NCBI GenBank assembly: GCA_002713145.1
Contig: PAVS01000001.1
Location: forward strand, 373,632-437,631
Reading direction: 5' to 3'
Source: Halobacteriovoraceae bacterium
GTDB lineage: Bacteria > Bdellovibrionota > Bacteriovoracia > Bacteriovoracales > Bacteriovoracaceae
Length of the DNA: 64,000 bases
This document shows, piece after piece, positions 17,080 through 26,100 of the stretch. The number at the start of each line of letters is the position of its first letter. Within the stretch, counting starts at the first letter, position 1. The translations under genes and the position numbers were made by a program. Under the pieces are notes generated by a model that ran no database searches, was not told where the DNA came from, and saw only the letters and a list, made by a program, of their open reading frames with translations.

Positions 17080-19623
17080 GTGATTATTTTTGCATTAAAA
17101 TCAGAGAACCCTACATTTATAGAGCTTATGGAAGAGCTCTCTAAACTAGCACAGATACAGGTGGAAGAGTCAGCAGACTCATTATTTCTAAAAGTATTTG
17201 ATTGTGATGCGATTCTGTTGGATCTAGATCAGCAAATGAAAATTGCAGATAAGTTGACTAAAAAAGTCCGAAAAACTGCTCCAGATAAACCAATCTTTGT
17301 TCTCTGTAATAATATGGATTCTAAGAAACTTGCCAAGCATCAATCAACAAGGGCGGCTCCCGATCTCTATTTTCGTTGGCCAACGGAGTCCGAAGTTCTT
17401 CAGATCATGCTCTCAGAATATTTTGATGAAGAAGATGATGGCTATGATTTAAGCGAAGAAAGTTCGAGTCTTCTTCAAGGCCATGAAGCGCCCGATAGAA
17501 TGGATACGGCCATAAGAAAACTGAGCAGTAATATTGATAGTGCTTTTGAAGATGCATTCCCTAAAGAATTTATGAGTTTAGACAGAGAAGAAAGACAAGA
17601 GAAAGAGCAAAAGAAACCTGTTGAAGAGCAGAAGGCTGTACCTACTGCAACTGAGTCGACGCCCGACGAGTTTGATCTTGGTGATGATTTCTTAGAGATG
17701 GAAGAGGATGAAGTCATGGAGCTTTCAGACGAAGACTCAATGGAGCTCTCGGATGAACCTTCAAATGATAATGACCTTGAGTTTGATGAAATGAATCTTG
17801 GGGATGATGAATTGAATCTTGGGAATGATGAAATGAGTCTTGGGAATGATGAAATGGAGCTTGGAGACGATCTAGATTTGAGTAGCGGTGAAGTGACAGA
17901 AGAGGACGAAGCTGATGAAGAAAGATTACCTTCATCAGAAGACCTAGAGTTTCCAAATGTTGAAGAGATAACTCAAAGTGTGAGACTTGAAATGGACAGC
18001 GACTCTGGAGAGGATGCGCTTTCGCTTGGAGAAGACACCGCGACATCTTTAAGCTTAGATGATGATGCAAGTGATTTTTCGACTCAAGAGGAGGGCCTTG
18101 AGCTCTCGATTGGTGAAGATGAGCCCGGACTCTCTGTTGATGAAGAGGAGTCGGATCTTTCCTTTGATGAAGAGGAATCAGAGCTTTCTCTGGGTGATGA
18201 AGCGCCGGTGGATTTGGAGCAAAGTGATGATTCAGGTCTCTCTCTCGATCTTCAAGCTGAAGACGATGTTGATGAGAACTTTGATCCTTTCGCTTCAGAC
18301 ATCGAAGATTCAGATGAAGAAGGCTCAAGCGAAGAAGTTTCAGAGTCTTCGGCATTAGATATTGAAGAAAAGTCTGAAACCGGCTTTAGAATAGAAGAGG
18401 GGCAATTAGATGACGGAGAGATGGCTCAGTTATTTGGAGAAAACGAGCAAGAAGAATCTTTAGAGATTCAACACTTCGACAAAAGTGGAGAGGAAGATTC
18501 TCCCTCTACTCAAGACGATGACTCTGTAAGTTTTATGGAGCCAGATGATGAAGAAGTTTTTGAAATGACCGAATCTGTAGTATTTAAAGATGAGGCCACC
18601 TCAGTTGCCTCTGGAAAAGAACTTCCTCAAAGTCCACCAGAGTTCACCTCGAGTATTAAAACAAGTATTGAGGAAATAGACGCGCTTCTCGAAGATCAAG
18701 AAGACCCAGAAAGTGAAGTGGAACTCTCTCAAATGCCTCCCCCAAGTGAACTTTCTGCTCAAAAAGACTCGGCTGAACAATCACCAGACGATGAGGTTAA
18801 AGTAGAACAAAATAACGTAGATGAGGATTATAGTCCACAAGCACTGAGAACCAAGCAGACTCAAGCCGATGTTTACAATGCTCAGGATTTAATCGATGAA
18901 ATTGAATCTGAAGACGAAGAGGCTCATGAGGTCAGTGTAACTAGTAAAGCCTCTCCATCCGTAACAGCAAGTGAAGTTGATAAAAATGAATATCGCGAAT
19001 ATATCCAAAATCGAGATGAAGAGCTAATGAGGCTAGGTGAGACCATAAAATCTCTGCGTGCGGATCGTGAGGGACTTATGAATAAAATCTCTCATCTTGA
19101 AGAATCACACGAGAGAGAGAAGCGCGACTTTTTAGATATCCAGGCGCAATTAGATGAGAAGAAGATTGAGCTCGAAATACTTAAGAAACGTTATGCAAAA
19201 GAGTATGATGACTTGAAGTTTCGTCTAGATTTAGCCACTGATAAAAAAGAGGTATTATCTGCTAAGAACAAACAGTATGAGAATGAGTTTGAAAAACTTA
19301 GAAGGGAAAAAAATGTTGATGTAAATCGTGTTCGAGCCAGAGAACGTGAGCTAGAGGAAAAATTAGAATTATTAAAACGTGATACAGAAGTTCAAATTAG
19401 AAATCGAGATCACAAAATTTTGGAACTTAAAAGAAGAATAGATTCACTTGAATTCGATATCGAAAACGCACATATCAGAGAACGTAAAAAAACTGGTGAT
19501 CAAGAAATTCTTGAAGACAGAATGGATAAGGTTATTAAGACTTTAAGAACTGTGATAGGCCAACTTGAGGACGACTCTTTTGAAGAGAGAGCAAAATTGA
19601 TTAAGAAAAACCTGGACGTATAA
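17080..19623 (+). CDS. Pseudo-receiver / acidic repeat / coiled-coil protein
   Basis: An unusual 847-residue cytosolic protein in three parts. Residues 1-115 look like a receiver domain (MIIFALKSEN, hydrophobic AILLDLD with Asp48), but the usual Lys-Pro is YFRWP, so phosphorylation may be lost. Residues 115-640 are extremely acidic and low complexity, with tandem DEMNLGD-type heptads and LS-x-DEEES units. Residues 640-847 form a long coiled coil (RDEELMRLGETIKSLR onward). The order resembles the polarity proteins AglZ and FrzS of Myxococcus; this is analogy only. GTG 17080 is preferred over TTG 17068 because TTGGAG at 17068-17073 makes a good ribosome-binding site. It abuts a GGDEF gene. Confidence 0.8.
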   Translation: MIIFALKSENPTFIELMEELSKLAQIQVEESADSLFLKVFDCDAILLDLDQQMKIADKLTKKVRKTAPDKPIFVLCNNMDSKKLAKHQSTRAAPDLYFRWPTESEVLQIMLSEYFDEEDDGYDLSEESSSLLQGHEAPDRMDTAIRKLSSNIDSAFEDAFPKEFMSLDREERQEKEQKKPVEEQKAVPTATESTPDEFDLGDDFLEMEEDEVMELSDEDSMELSDEPSNDNDLEFDEMNLGDDELNLGNDEMSLGNDEMELGDDLDLSSGEVTEEDEADEERLPSSEDLEFPNVEEITQSVRLEMDSDSGEDALSLGEDTATSLSLDDDASDFSTQEEGLELSIGEDEPGLSVDEEESDLSFDEEESELSLGDEAPVDLEQSDDSGLSLDLQAEDDVDENFDPFASDIEDSDEEGSSEEVSESSALDIEEKSETGFRIEEGQLDDGEMAQLFGENEQEESLEIQHFDKSGEEDSPSTQDDDSVSFMEPDDEEVFEMTESVVFKDEATSVASGKELPQSPPEFTSSIKTSIEEIDALLEDQEDPESEVELSQMPPPSELSAQKDSAEQSPDDEVKVEQNNVDEDYSPQALRTKQTQADVYNAQDLIDEIESEDEEAHEVSVTSKASPSVTASEVDKNEYREYIQNRDEELMRLGETIKSLRADREGLMNKISHLEESHEREKRDFLDIQAQLDEKKIELEILKKRYAKEYDDLKFRLDLATDKKEVLSAKNKQYENEFEKLRREKNVDVNRVRARERELEEKLELLKRDTEVQIRNRDHKILELKRRIDSLEFDIENAHIRERKKTGDQEILEDRMDKVIKTLRTVIGQLEDDSFEERAKLIKKNLDV
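17785..17868 (+). repeat. Four tandem 21-bp coding repeats
   Basis: Four in-frame copies of a 21-bp unit (GATGAAATGAATCTTGGGGA-like) start at 17785, 17806, 17827 and 17848. They encode DEMNLGD, DELNLGN, DEMSLGN and DEMELGD. Looser DEEES-type repeats follow near 18130-18210. Copy number probably varies between strains. Confidence 0.85.
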
Positions 19624-20937
19624 TTGAAAGAGATAATTTGTCATAATTTAAATAACAATGATGTGGAAACATTGGAGAAAACATTATCCCATGGTCCGCA
19701 ATACAAATTGGTTCATATCTCTTCCATTGCGGAACTTCTTGAGGTAGAAGTGGGGCGGCTCAGTTGTTTTTTTATGAGAATAAGAAGTCGTGATGATTCA
19801 GATAGTATAGAGGCCATTCTAAAGTACTTTACAAGAATTCCTATTCATCTTGTTATAGAAGATCAAAATTACGAAGCACTAAGCTTAGCTTTTAAATACC
19901 GAGTTAATGAAGTTTTTGAGTCAGAGATAAGTTCCTCTACTTTAGACCGTGCACTGTTAAGAGTTAGCCTTCTGGAGGATACAGATTCTACGCAAGTTCC
20001 TATCGAGCAGGTTTTTAGACTTTTTTCAGGATCAATGAAAATTAAAACTAATCTAGATCTTTTTAATAGATTAGCTTTGTATTTCAAAAGCTTTCAATTC
20101 TCTTGTGAGTTTTCACTTTTAGAAAGTCTAAAAGATGGGACTCACTTAGTGTATGGAAATGACATTTCGCAAGCAGTTATAGAGGAATTAAAGTCTAAAA
20201 AAATTCCGAGAAGATATTTAGGAGAAGTTATTGAGCTTGAAGATGATCGCTTAGGTACAGTTGTATTTAGTGGTTCTAATCAAGCTGTGTGGGCGGTCAT
20301 AAAAACTGACTTTGGAGATCAAGACTATCTTTTGAATCCTCTTTTTTTTAAATTCTTAGAGGGAGTTATGCTTTTTAGAGCTTCTGAAGAAAAGCAGCAA
20401 TCTTTAGAGATGCTGGCTAAAACGGATGAGGTAACGGGACTCTATAATCAAAGAAAACTTTCTGAGGATTTACAAATTGCAGTGAAGCAGCATGAACAAG
20501 ACCATGACAAGTTTAGCATTATGTTTATTGATGTAGATCACTTTAAAAATGTAAATGATAGTCATGGACATGTGGTCGGTTCAAAATTATTACAAGACAT
20601 TGGGAGTGTCATTATTCAGATATTGAGGCAATCAGATCATGTCTATCGTTATGGGGGGGATGAATTTGTCGTAATCATGCCTCATGTTGATATTGAGACG
20701 GTCTATAAAGTGGCTAATAGGGTCTTAACTCAAATTAAGGGTAAAGAATTCGAAATTGAAGGTGGTGATATTTATCGCCTTTCTGTTTCGATTGGTATTG
20801 CCGAATATCCCACGGACGCCAAGTCAGCTCTTGATATTATCCGATTTGCGGATGAAATGATGTATATGTCTAAGAGATCCGGTCGAGGAAAAGTCTTTCA
20901 CGTAAATGAGGTTGATGATGCAGGTTCTGGTTCTTAG
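19624..20937 (+). CDS. Diguanylate cyclase with degenerate N-terminal sensor region
   Basis: Makes the second messenger cyclic di-GMP. The C-terminal domain (about 270-430) has an intact GGDEF at 344-348. An inhibitory I-site RQSD (335-338) lies exactly five residues before it, so product inhibition is expected. The N-terminal 260 residues are non-membrane and begin like a receiver domain, but I see no clear phospho-acceptor pattern. TTG 19624 follows the previous stop with no gap and no clear ribosome-binding site, so translation is coupled to the pseudo-receiver protein. A shared role in polarity or motility signalling is inference. Confidence 0.93.
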   Translation: MKEIICHNLNNNDVETLEKTLSHGPQYKLVHISSIAELLEVEVGRLSCFFMRIRSRDDSDSIEAILKYFTRIPIHLVIEDQNYEALSLAFKYRVNEVFESEISSSTLDRALLRVSLLEDTDSTQVPIEQVFRLFSGSMKIKTNLDLFNRLALYFKSFQFSCEFSLLESLKDGTHLVYGNDISQAVIEELKSKKIPRRYLGEVIELEDDRLGTVVFSGSNQAVWAVIKTDFGDQDYLLNPLFFKFLEGVMLFRASEEKQQSLEMLAKTDEVTGLYNQRKLSEDLQIAVKQHEQDHDKFSIMFIDVDHFKNVNDSHGHVVGSKLLQDIGSVIIQILRQSDHVYRYGGDEFVVIMPHVDIETVYKVANRVLTQIKGKEFEIEGGDIYRLSVSIGIAEYPTDAKSALDIIRFADEMMYMSKRSGRGKVFHVNEVDDAGSGS

Positions 20938-22006
20938 TGATTTTCACCTTGGTAAAGGGAAATTCCTAGAGAATGGTCATATAAATATACTTGAAGACTT
21001 CGATGAAGATGAAAAATTTGCAGAATTTCTAGATCATTATTCTACAGGAACCTATTACTTCTCGGATATTCATGTCGTCTTAAATGGAGATATTTTTAAT
21101 CTCATCCAGATGGATGTTGATGGAGTTTTTACTCACCTCATAAGCGAAGAAGATACAGCTAAGATGGTTGAGCAAATTATTGAAGGACATCCTGTTTTTT
21201 TTAGTGCCCTTAAAAGATTTCTCGCTAGACCTAATAAACAGGTGACCTATGTTTTTGGAAATCACGATATCGCCATGATTTTTCCAAAAGCTCAAAGAGC
21301 GGTTAATTTGGCTGTAGAGGCAGAGGTTCATTTTACTCATCAATTTTGTCAGCATGGAATTTGGATTGAACATGGACACAGGTTTGAGCCTATTAACACC
21401 GTTCCGAGAAAAAAGCTTTTGACTGAGGGACCTAATCAAAAAGAAATCATAAACCTTCCTTGGGCCTCTTTATTTTGTATATATATGCTCCCAAAACTTA
21501 AAAAAATAAGACCTTATATAGATAAAGTTCGACCTCTTTCGACCTATGTTAGGTGGACTATTTTAAATGATTTTCGATTTTTTATTTATTTGAGTTGGAG
21601 TGTCTTTACCTACTTTATTAGAACTCAATTCAGACCTTATGGAAGATTTAATAAAAATTTTAAAATGTCGATCAAACAGATTTTTAAAATCGCGATTCAT
21701 CCAAAGTATGAAAAGAACGCACATAAAGTTTTGGCCACGAGAAAGGATGTTAAAATTGTTGTGATGGGACATACTCACATTACGGAGTGGCGTAGGTTTA
21801 AAGATGGTAGGTTATATTTCAATACAGGAACTTGGAATCCTGTACCGTCGATGGATGCGGCGCTTCATAAAAATATCACCAATCTCACTTATGTCAGTAT
21901 TGAGGTTAATGAGAAAAAAGGCCAAATAAAAAACGCTTACCTTAACGTATGGCAAGGTAAATGGAGGCCGTATCGTGAAGAAATTACAACCAGTTACTTT
22001 CCTTAG
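20918..22006 (+). CDS. Calcineurin-like metallophosphoesterase
   Basis: A 362-residue dinuclear-metal phosphoesterase with the full motif set: SDFHLGKG, LNGDIFN, FGNHDIAM, GIWIEHGH and GHTHITEW. A small aromatic hydrophobic segment near residues 215-235 may associate with membrane. It resembles LpxH-type and UDP-diacylglucosamine hydrolase folds in layout but is longer, so the substrate is not assigned. I place the start at ATG 20918, with GAGG at 20908-20911 six bases upstream. Earlier in-frame ATGs at 20906 and 20915 exist. It overlaps the GGDEF gene by 20 bp, the third gene of that unit. Confidence 0.85.
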   Translation: MQVLVLSDFHLGKGKFLENGHINILEDFDEDEKFAEFLDHYSTGTYYFSDIHVVLNGDIFNLIQMDVDGVFTHLISEEDTAKMVEQIIEGHPVFFSALKRFLARPNKQVTYVFGNHDIAMIFPKAQRAVNLAVEAEVHFTHQFCQHGIWIEHGHRFEPINTVPRKKLLTEGPNQKEIINLPWASLFCIYMLPKLKKIRPYIDKVRPLSTYVRWTILNDFRFFIYLSWSVFTYFIRTQFRPYGRFNKNFKMSIKQIFKIAIHPKYEKNAHKVLATRKDVKIVVMGHTHITEWRRFKDGRLYFNTGTWNPVPSMDAALHKNITNLTYVSIEVNEKKGQIKNAYLNVWQGKWRPYREEITTSYFP

Positions 22007-22080
22007 TATTTGAAATTCTAGTATTGCCTAACTTCTAAGAGAAAAAACTTGATCAAAACGCTGTGTTACAGGTAACTTAA

Positions 22081-22105
22081 CTCCTCAAATAACGTCGAAG
22101 AGGAG
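22081..22105 (+). promoter_or_regulatory. Hairpin covering the SD of the subtilisin gene
   Basis: CTCCTC (22081-22086) is complementary to GAGGAG (22100-22105), the ribosome-binding site of the ATG at 22114, with a 13-nt loop. The stem is only 6 bp, so it is a weaker case than those before enolase or fetB. Confidence 0.3.
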
Positions 22106-22113
22106 ATTTGACG

Positions 22114-25100
22114 ATGCGAAAGTCAAGCCTATTACTAATAGCTCTAATTATTTTATTTTCCTGTGCTAAAGAGTCCCAGAAAAAGAATTACCCTAAAGAA
22201 GTAGAGGATAGGATATTTTCATCTAAAAGTGGCCTTGTGGAAGACGAAGTTCTTACTATGGTGAAATTAAAAACTCCTGCACTTTTCTCAACTGCAGTTG
22301 TGGTGGATGGTAAAATAAAAATCGATCAAGACCAACTCGAAGCGCTCAAAGCGGAGCAAATGGAGTTTTTAGATGAGGTAAAGAATCTTTCTGATAAAAT
22401 AGAAGTGCTTTATAGATACCAGTATACGATGAATGGGTTTACTTTAAAGACTCCAAAGTCCTTAGAAAAACAAATCATGGAGCTGTCTAAAGTAGATGTT
22501 ACTCAAAGAACCACTGAAATTGCTCCTCCTGTAAGAAAATTTTCTCGGCACGAATTTGAAAGCCTGCTTAACAAAAATCTTCAAGGGCCAAGAAATACCT
22601 CGGTGAATTTTATTGGTGTAGGTGATGTTCAATTGCAATACGGATATGATGGAAAGGGTCTTTCAGTGGGGATTCTTGATACAGGTATAGACTTTACCCA
22701 CAAAATGTTCGAAGGACCTGGAACGGTAGCGGCTTTCGAAAGCGTTGACCCAACAGCTGACGCACCAACCTCTCTTTTTCCTAGTGCAAAAATTAAAGGT
22801 GGAATCGATTTAGTCGGTGATAATTTTACTCCAAGAAGCAAGATTCCGGCTAAGAGACTACCTAAGCCGGATAAAAACCCAATCGATATCTCTGGTCATG
22901 GTAGCCACGTAGCTGGAACCGTTGCAGGTCTAGGGGATGGTGTGAGTTCTTACTCAGGCGTTGTTCCTTCAGCTGACTTACATGCCATTAAAGTATTTGG
23001 TGGTGGAAGCACTGGGGACTATATTGTCTTGGCTGGGTTCGAGTATGCAGCGGACCCTAATAATGATAATGATCCAGCAGATGCCTTAGATGTGTTAAAT
23101 CTCTCTCTTGGTGGAGCTTACGGAATACCTGGAAACCTCTATGAGGCCGCGATTAAAAACCTCTCAAAGGTTGGAATATCAGTGGTGGCAAGTGCAGGAA
23201 ATTCAGGTGATGTTTCGTATATTACTGGTGCTCCCGCAACAAGCTCTGAGGCGCTTTCAGTCGGGGCTTCTATTGATAATATGGATCACAACTGGAAGTT
23301 CGATGCTATTAGTTTTTCGTCGGCGGCTCTGCCTGAAAAACTAGTGACAGGGTATGGGACTGCTTCATTTACAATTAGTTTGAACGATATTGAAACTCTC
23401 GAAGGAGAAATTGTATATGCTGGTGTTGCCGCAGAGGATTTCAACCAAGAATTGAAAGATAAAATTGCTGGAAAGGTGGCTTTAATTGATAGAGGTCAGG
23501 TGTCTTTCGTAGACAAAGTAAAACGAGCACTTGATGCTAACGCGATTGCAGTCGTTATCGGAAATAACCAGCCAGGTGGCTTCATTCAAATGGGTGGAAG
23601 TTCTGATTCTAAAATTGAAATACCTGCTGTGATGATTTCAAAAGATCAGACAGATATACTTAAAAAGAATTTGAGCGCTGGTGCTTCAATCACAGTTGAT
23701 CTTAAAGCTCCTGAGAAAGAGGAAAAGCCGGAGCTTATCGATACCCTAACTGGCTTTAGTTCTCGAGGACCTAGGTCTCTCGATAGTGCTATCAAACCCG
23801 AAATTGTTGGTCCCGGACAACAAATAGTTTCCGCTGCGGCTGGCTCGGGAGATAAAGTGACTCGGATGAATGGAACATCTATGTCAGGGCCTCATTTAGC
23901 GGGTGTTATGACACTTATGAAGCAAGCTTATCCTGAATTGAGCGTCTCCCAAAGAAAGGCGATTTTAATTGGAAGTGCTAAACCTATCAGTGATAGCGAG
24001 GGAAATCTTTATCCAGTCTCAAGGCAAGGTGCGGGAAGGGTTCAAGTTCTCAAGGCTGTAGAGGCAAAGCTTTTTGCAACCCCGGCCACTATGTCTTTAG
24101 GAGAAGTTAATGTAAAAAAATCAATCACACTGAGAAGAACATTGACTTTAACCAATACAAGCTCAGATGCATTGACTTTAAAGTCTAAGGTAGTCAAATC
24201 AAACAAACTCGATATTTCCATGCCCTCTGAAGTCGTTGTTGCTGGTAACTCTAGCACAGATGTAAAACTTACGATTAAAATCGAAGGTGATCAATTAGAA
24301 CAAGTTGATGAGGTTGATGCGATTATAAGTTTTTATAATGAAACTAAGCAAGTTGTGATCCCGGCTTTAGCGGTCGCAAAGAGACTTTCAGCACTCACAG
24401 CAACCCGTCTAACGGTGTATGGTTCTGCAGGGGCAGATCGGGGTGCAGCAGTCGACCTTGAACTTAAAAATAATTCCATGCATGAAGGACTGGCCCTCAT
24501 TTTCAATAAAATGATTGAGGATGAGAGAAGATTACCTAATGCCGAATTAATCGACCTTAGAAATAATTTTTGCGATTTGCAAAGCGCTGGATACAGAATT
24601 GTTCACGAGAATGGGAAAGATATCCTTGAGGTAGGAGTTAAGACCTATGGGCCACAAGAAGTTTGGTCAGGCTGTGAGGTCAGTGTTCTTATTGACAGTG
24701 ATGGAGATTCGAAACCAGATCAAGAGATCAAGGGGACTACCAACTCAGGAATTCCAGGTTTGACCGATACTGTTCCATCTCTTAGTCCACGTGATTTTCA
24801 GAGTTTTCTCATCGACTACGAATTGGCAGCAAGTATTGCAAGTCGAGTTGATCAAGAGCAACGAAATGGGAATGAAGACATCGAGTTAAATATTGTTTCG
24901 GCCATTCAGGGAGCGGAAACGTTTGAAAAATATGACCATTCCACAGTTTCGATATTGAGAGCGGATTTGTCTTTAATTGAAAAAGCCTCTAATGGAAGCA
25001 TTCAGTTTAAAGTTAAACTCGATAGCAGGGACTCTGAAGTAAATGAATCAGATGACTTTGCTGGTTCAAAGGATGATTGGACAATGCTCAATCCAATCAA

Positions 25101-25290
25101 ATCAGAGGGAGCCTATTTGGATTTTCCTAAGTCGGTCACGCTAGCTGGAGGAGAAAGTAAAACTCTAGAGCTAACGAGAGGGCTTGGAAACCCTGATTTA
25201 CTTATCTATTATCCATATAATATGACAACGAGGTCAATTCTTGTTGATGATCTGACTCAACAAACAGTTCATCCTAGTTACAATGATTAG
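22114..25290 (+). CDS. Subtilisin-like (S8) protease lipoprotein with PA insert
   Basis: A 1058-residue exported protease. Its signal peptide ends in the lipobox LFSC, so it is lipid-anchored. After a propeptide-like region (about 35-160), the catalytic triad is Asp189 (GILDTGIDFTH), His262 (SGHGSHVAGT) and Ser589 (NGTSMSGPH). A PA-type domain (about 415-545) is inserted between His and Ser, as in lactocepin-like S8 enzymes. The remaining 400 residues are beta-rich, possibly Fn3-like. ATG 22114 with AGGAGA at 22101 is the best start. A terminator follows. It is a strong candidate for digesting external or prey protein, though that role is inference. Confidence 0.93.
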   Translation: MRKSSLLLIALIILFSCAKESQKKNYPKEVEDRIFSSKSGLVEDEVLTMVKLKTPALFSTAVVVDGKIKIDQDQLEALKAEQMEFLDEVKNLSDKIEVLYRYQYTMNGFTLKTPKSLEKQIMELSKVDVTQRTTEIAPPVRKFSRHEFESLLNKNLQGPRNTSVNFIGVGDVQLQYGYDGKGLSVGILDTGIDFTHKMFEGPGTVAAFESVDPTADAPTSLFPSAKIKGGIDLVGDNFTPRSKIPAKRLPKPDKNPIDISGHGSHVAGTVAGLGDGVSSYSGVVPSADLHAIKVFGGGSTGDYIVLAGFEYAADPNNDNDPADALDVLNLSLGGAYGIPGNLYEAAIKNLSKVGISVVASAGNSGDVSYITGAPATSSEALSVGASIDNMDHNWKFDAISFSSAALPEKLVTGYGTASFTISLNDIETLEGEIVYAGVAAEDFNQELKDKIAGKVALIDRGQVSFVDKVKRALDANAIAVVIGNNQPGGFIQMGGSSDSKIEIPAVMISKDQTDILKKNLSAGASITVDLKAPEKEEKPELIDTLTGFSSRGPRSLDSAIKPEIVGPGQQIVSAAAGSGDKVTRMNGTSMSGPHLAGVMTLMKQAYPELSVSQRKAILIGSAKPISDSEGNLYPVSRQGAGRVQVLKAVEAKLFATPATMSLGEVNVKKSITLRRTLTLTNTSSDALTLKSKVVKSNKLDISMPSEVVVAGNSSTDVKLTIKIEGDQLEQVDEVDAIISFYNETKQVVIPALAVAKRLSALTATRLTVYGSAGADRGAAVDLELKNNSMHEGLALIFNKMIEDERRLPNAELIDLRNNFCDLQSAGYRIVHENGKDILEVGVKTYGPQEVWSGCEVSVLIDSDGDSKPDQEIKGTTNSGIPGLTDTVPSLSPRDFQSFLIDYELAASIASRVDQEQRNGNEDIELNIVSAIQGAETFEKYDHSTVSILRADLSLIEKASNGSIQFKVKLDSRDSEVNESDDFAGSKDDWTMLNPIKSEGAYLDFPKSVTLAGGESKTLELTRGLGNPDLLIYYPYNMTTRSILVDDLTQQTVHPSYND

Positions 25291-25324
25291 TAAAAAATAA
25301 TTTAAAAGTTATTTGATAGAAATG

Positions 25325-25353
25325 ATCCCCTCCTTATGGAGGGGATTTTTTTT
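25325..25353 (+). terminator. Intrinsic terminator of the subtilisin gene
   Basis: ATCCCCTCC (25325-25333) and GGAGGGGAT (25338-25346) form a perfect 9-bp stem with a 4-nt loop, followed by a run of T to 25353. It is 35 bp after the stop codon. It works on the plus strand only, since the reverse side has no T run, and it touches the stop of the convergent H1-like gene. Confidence 0.93.
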
Positions 25354-25828
25354 AATTAGAACTAGTTTTCTTTGAGGCTTTTTTCTTAGTTGCTTTCTTT
25401 TTAGCTACTTTTTTAGTCGCTTTTTTAGAAGTTGCTTTTTTTGCGGTTTTTTTAGCCGTTTTCTTTTTAGTAGCTTTTTTCTTGGAAGTCTTCTTTTTAC
25501 CGCTAGTCTGGTTTGGTACAAGTGCCTCTAGTTTCTTTTGAAGCTTATTGAGTTCTTTCTTTTGAGTATCAACATACTTCTTTGCTTTTTTTATTTCTTC
25601 GTTTACCGCTTTTTCAATCTTTTTCTCGAGCTGATCAGCTTCTTTTTTTATTTTGTTTCTTACCTTATTAACATCTTTATCCATTAAATTCGTAAGGTCT
25701 TTTTGAGCAGATTGAACCAAAGTGACAACATTCTTTTCAAGCTCTTTGAGGTTTTTATCCTTAAGAAAGGTATTTAGGTCTTTTTGTAGTTTCTTCCAAG
25801 AATCTAGAATTTGTTTTTTTGCGCTCAT
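25352..25828 (-). CDS. Histone H1-like Lys/Ala-rich protein
   Basis: A 158-residue, strongly basic protein. The first 105 residues form amphipathic, probably coiled-coil helices (KNLKELEKNVVTLVQSAQKD). The last 50 are almost only Lys, Ala, Thr and Ser in KKATKKK-type repeats, as in eukaryotic H1 tails and bacterial H1-like proteins. The tail should bind DNA or another polyanion; the helical part may dimerise. I set the start at ATG 25828 because AAGGAG lies 9 bp upstream. The ATG at 25846 precedes that site. It is monocistronic and may compact the chromosome, for example in a non-growing stage. Confidence 0.85.
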   Translation of the reverse strand: MSAKKQILDSWKKLQKDLNTFLKDKNLKELEKNVVTLVQSAQKDLTNLMDKDVNKVRNKIKKEADQLEKKIEKAVNEEIKKAKKYVDTQKKELNKLQKKLEALVPNQTSGKKKTSKKKATKKKTAKKTAKKATSKKATKKVAKKKATKKKASKKTSSN

Positions 25829-26041
25829 TTTAAGTATCTCCTTCATTTAAGAAATTCTTTTGTGGAATAGCTTCCTTGTCGCAGGTACCATCCAGTTGAT
25901 ATCACTTGAGAGTGTATACCTAAATGCTGAACATTACGAGTTAAAACAATGTTAATTTTTGACTTCAATAGAAAGTCGTGAAAATTTTTCATTGCTCATC
26001 AATTCTTTTCTCTTACGCTAGATATATCACAGGCTTAATTG

Positions 26042-26090
26042 ACACTTAAAGTGTGGCCGGGCATATTAAGCCCTCACTGATTCGTGAGGG
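26042..26090 (+). promoter_or_regulatory. Palindrome and SD-covering hairpin in the trmFO leader
   Basis: Two elements. ACACTT-A-AAGTGT (26042-26054) is a perfect palindrome suited to an operator. CCCTCAC (26071-26077) and GTGAGGG (26084-26090) form a perfect 7-bp stem with a 6-nt loop. The second arm contains GAGGG, the only ribosome-binding site before the ATG at 26101. The rest of the 25829-26100 gap has no gene I can support and no convincing -35/-10 pair. Confidence 0.45.
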
Positions 26091-26100
26091 ATAGATATCT

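Noticed and set aside
17714-18355. 213-residue open frame on the minus strand
   Set aside because: It is the antisense of the acidic repeat region. The His/Leu/Gln-rich low-complexity product mirrors GAT/GAA/CTT codons and has no ribosome-binding site.
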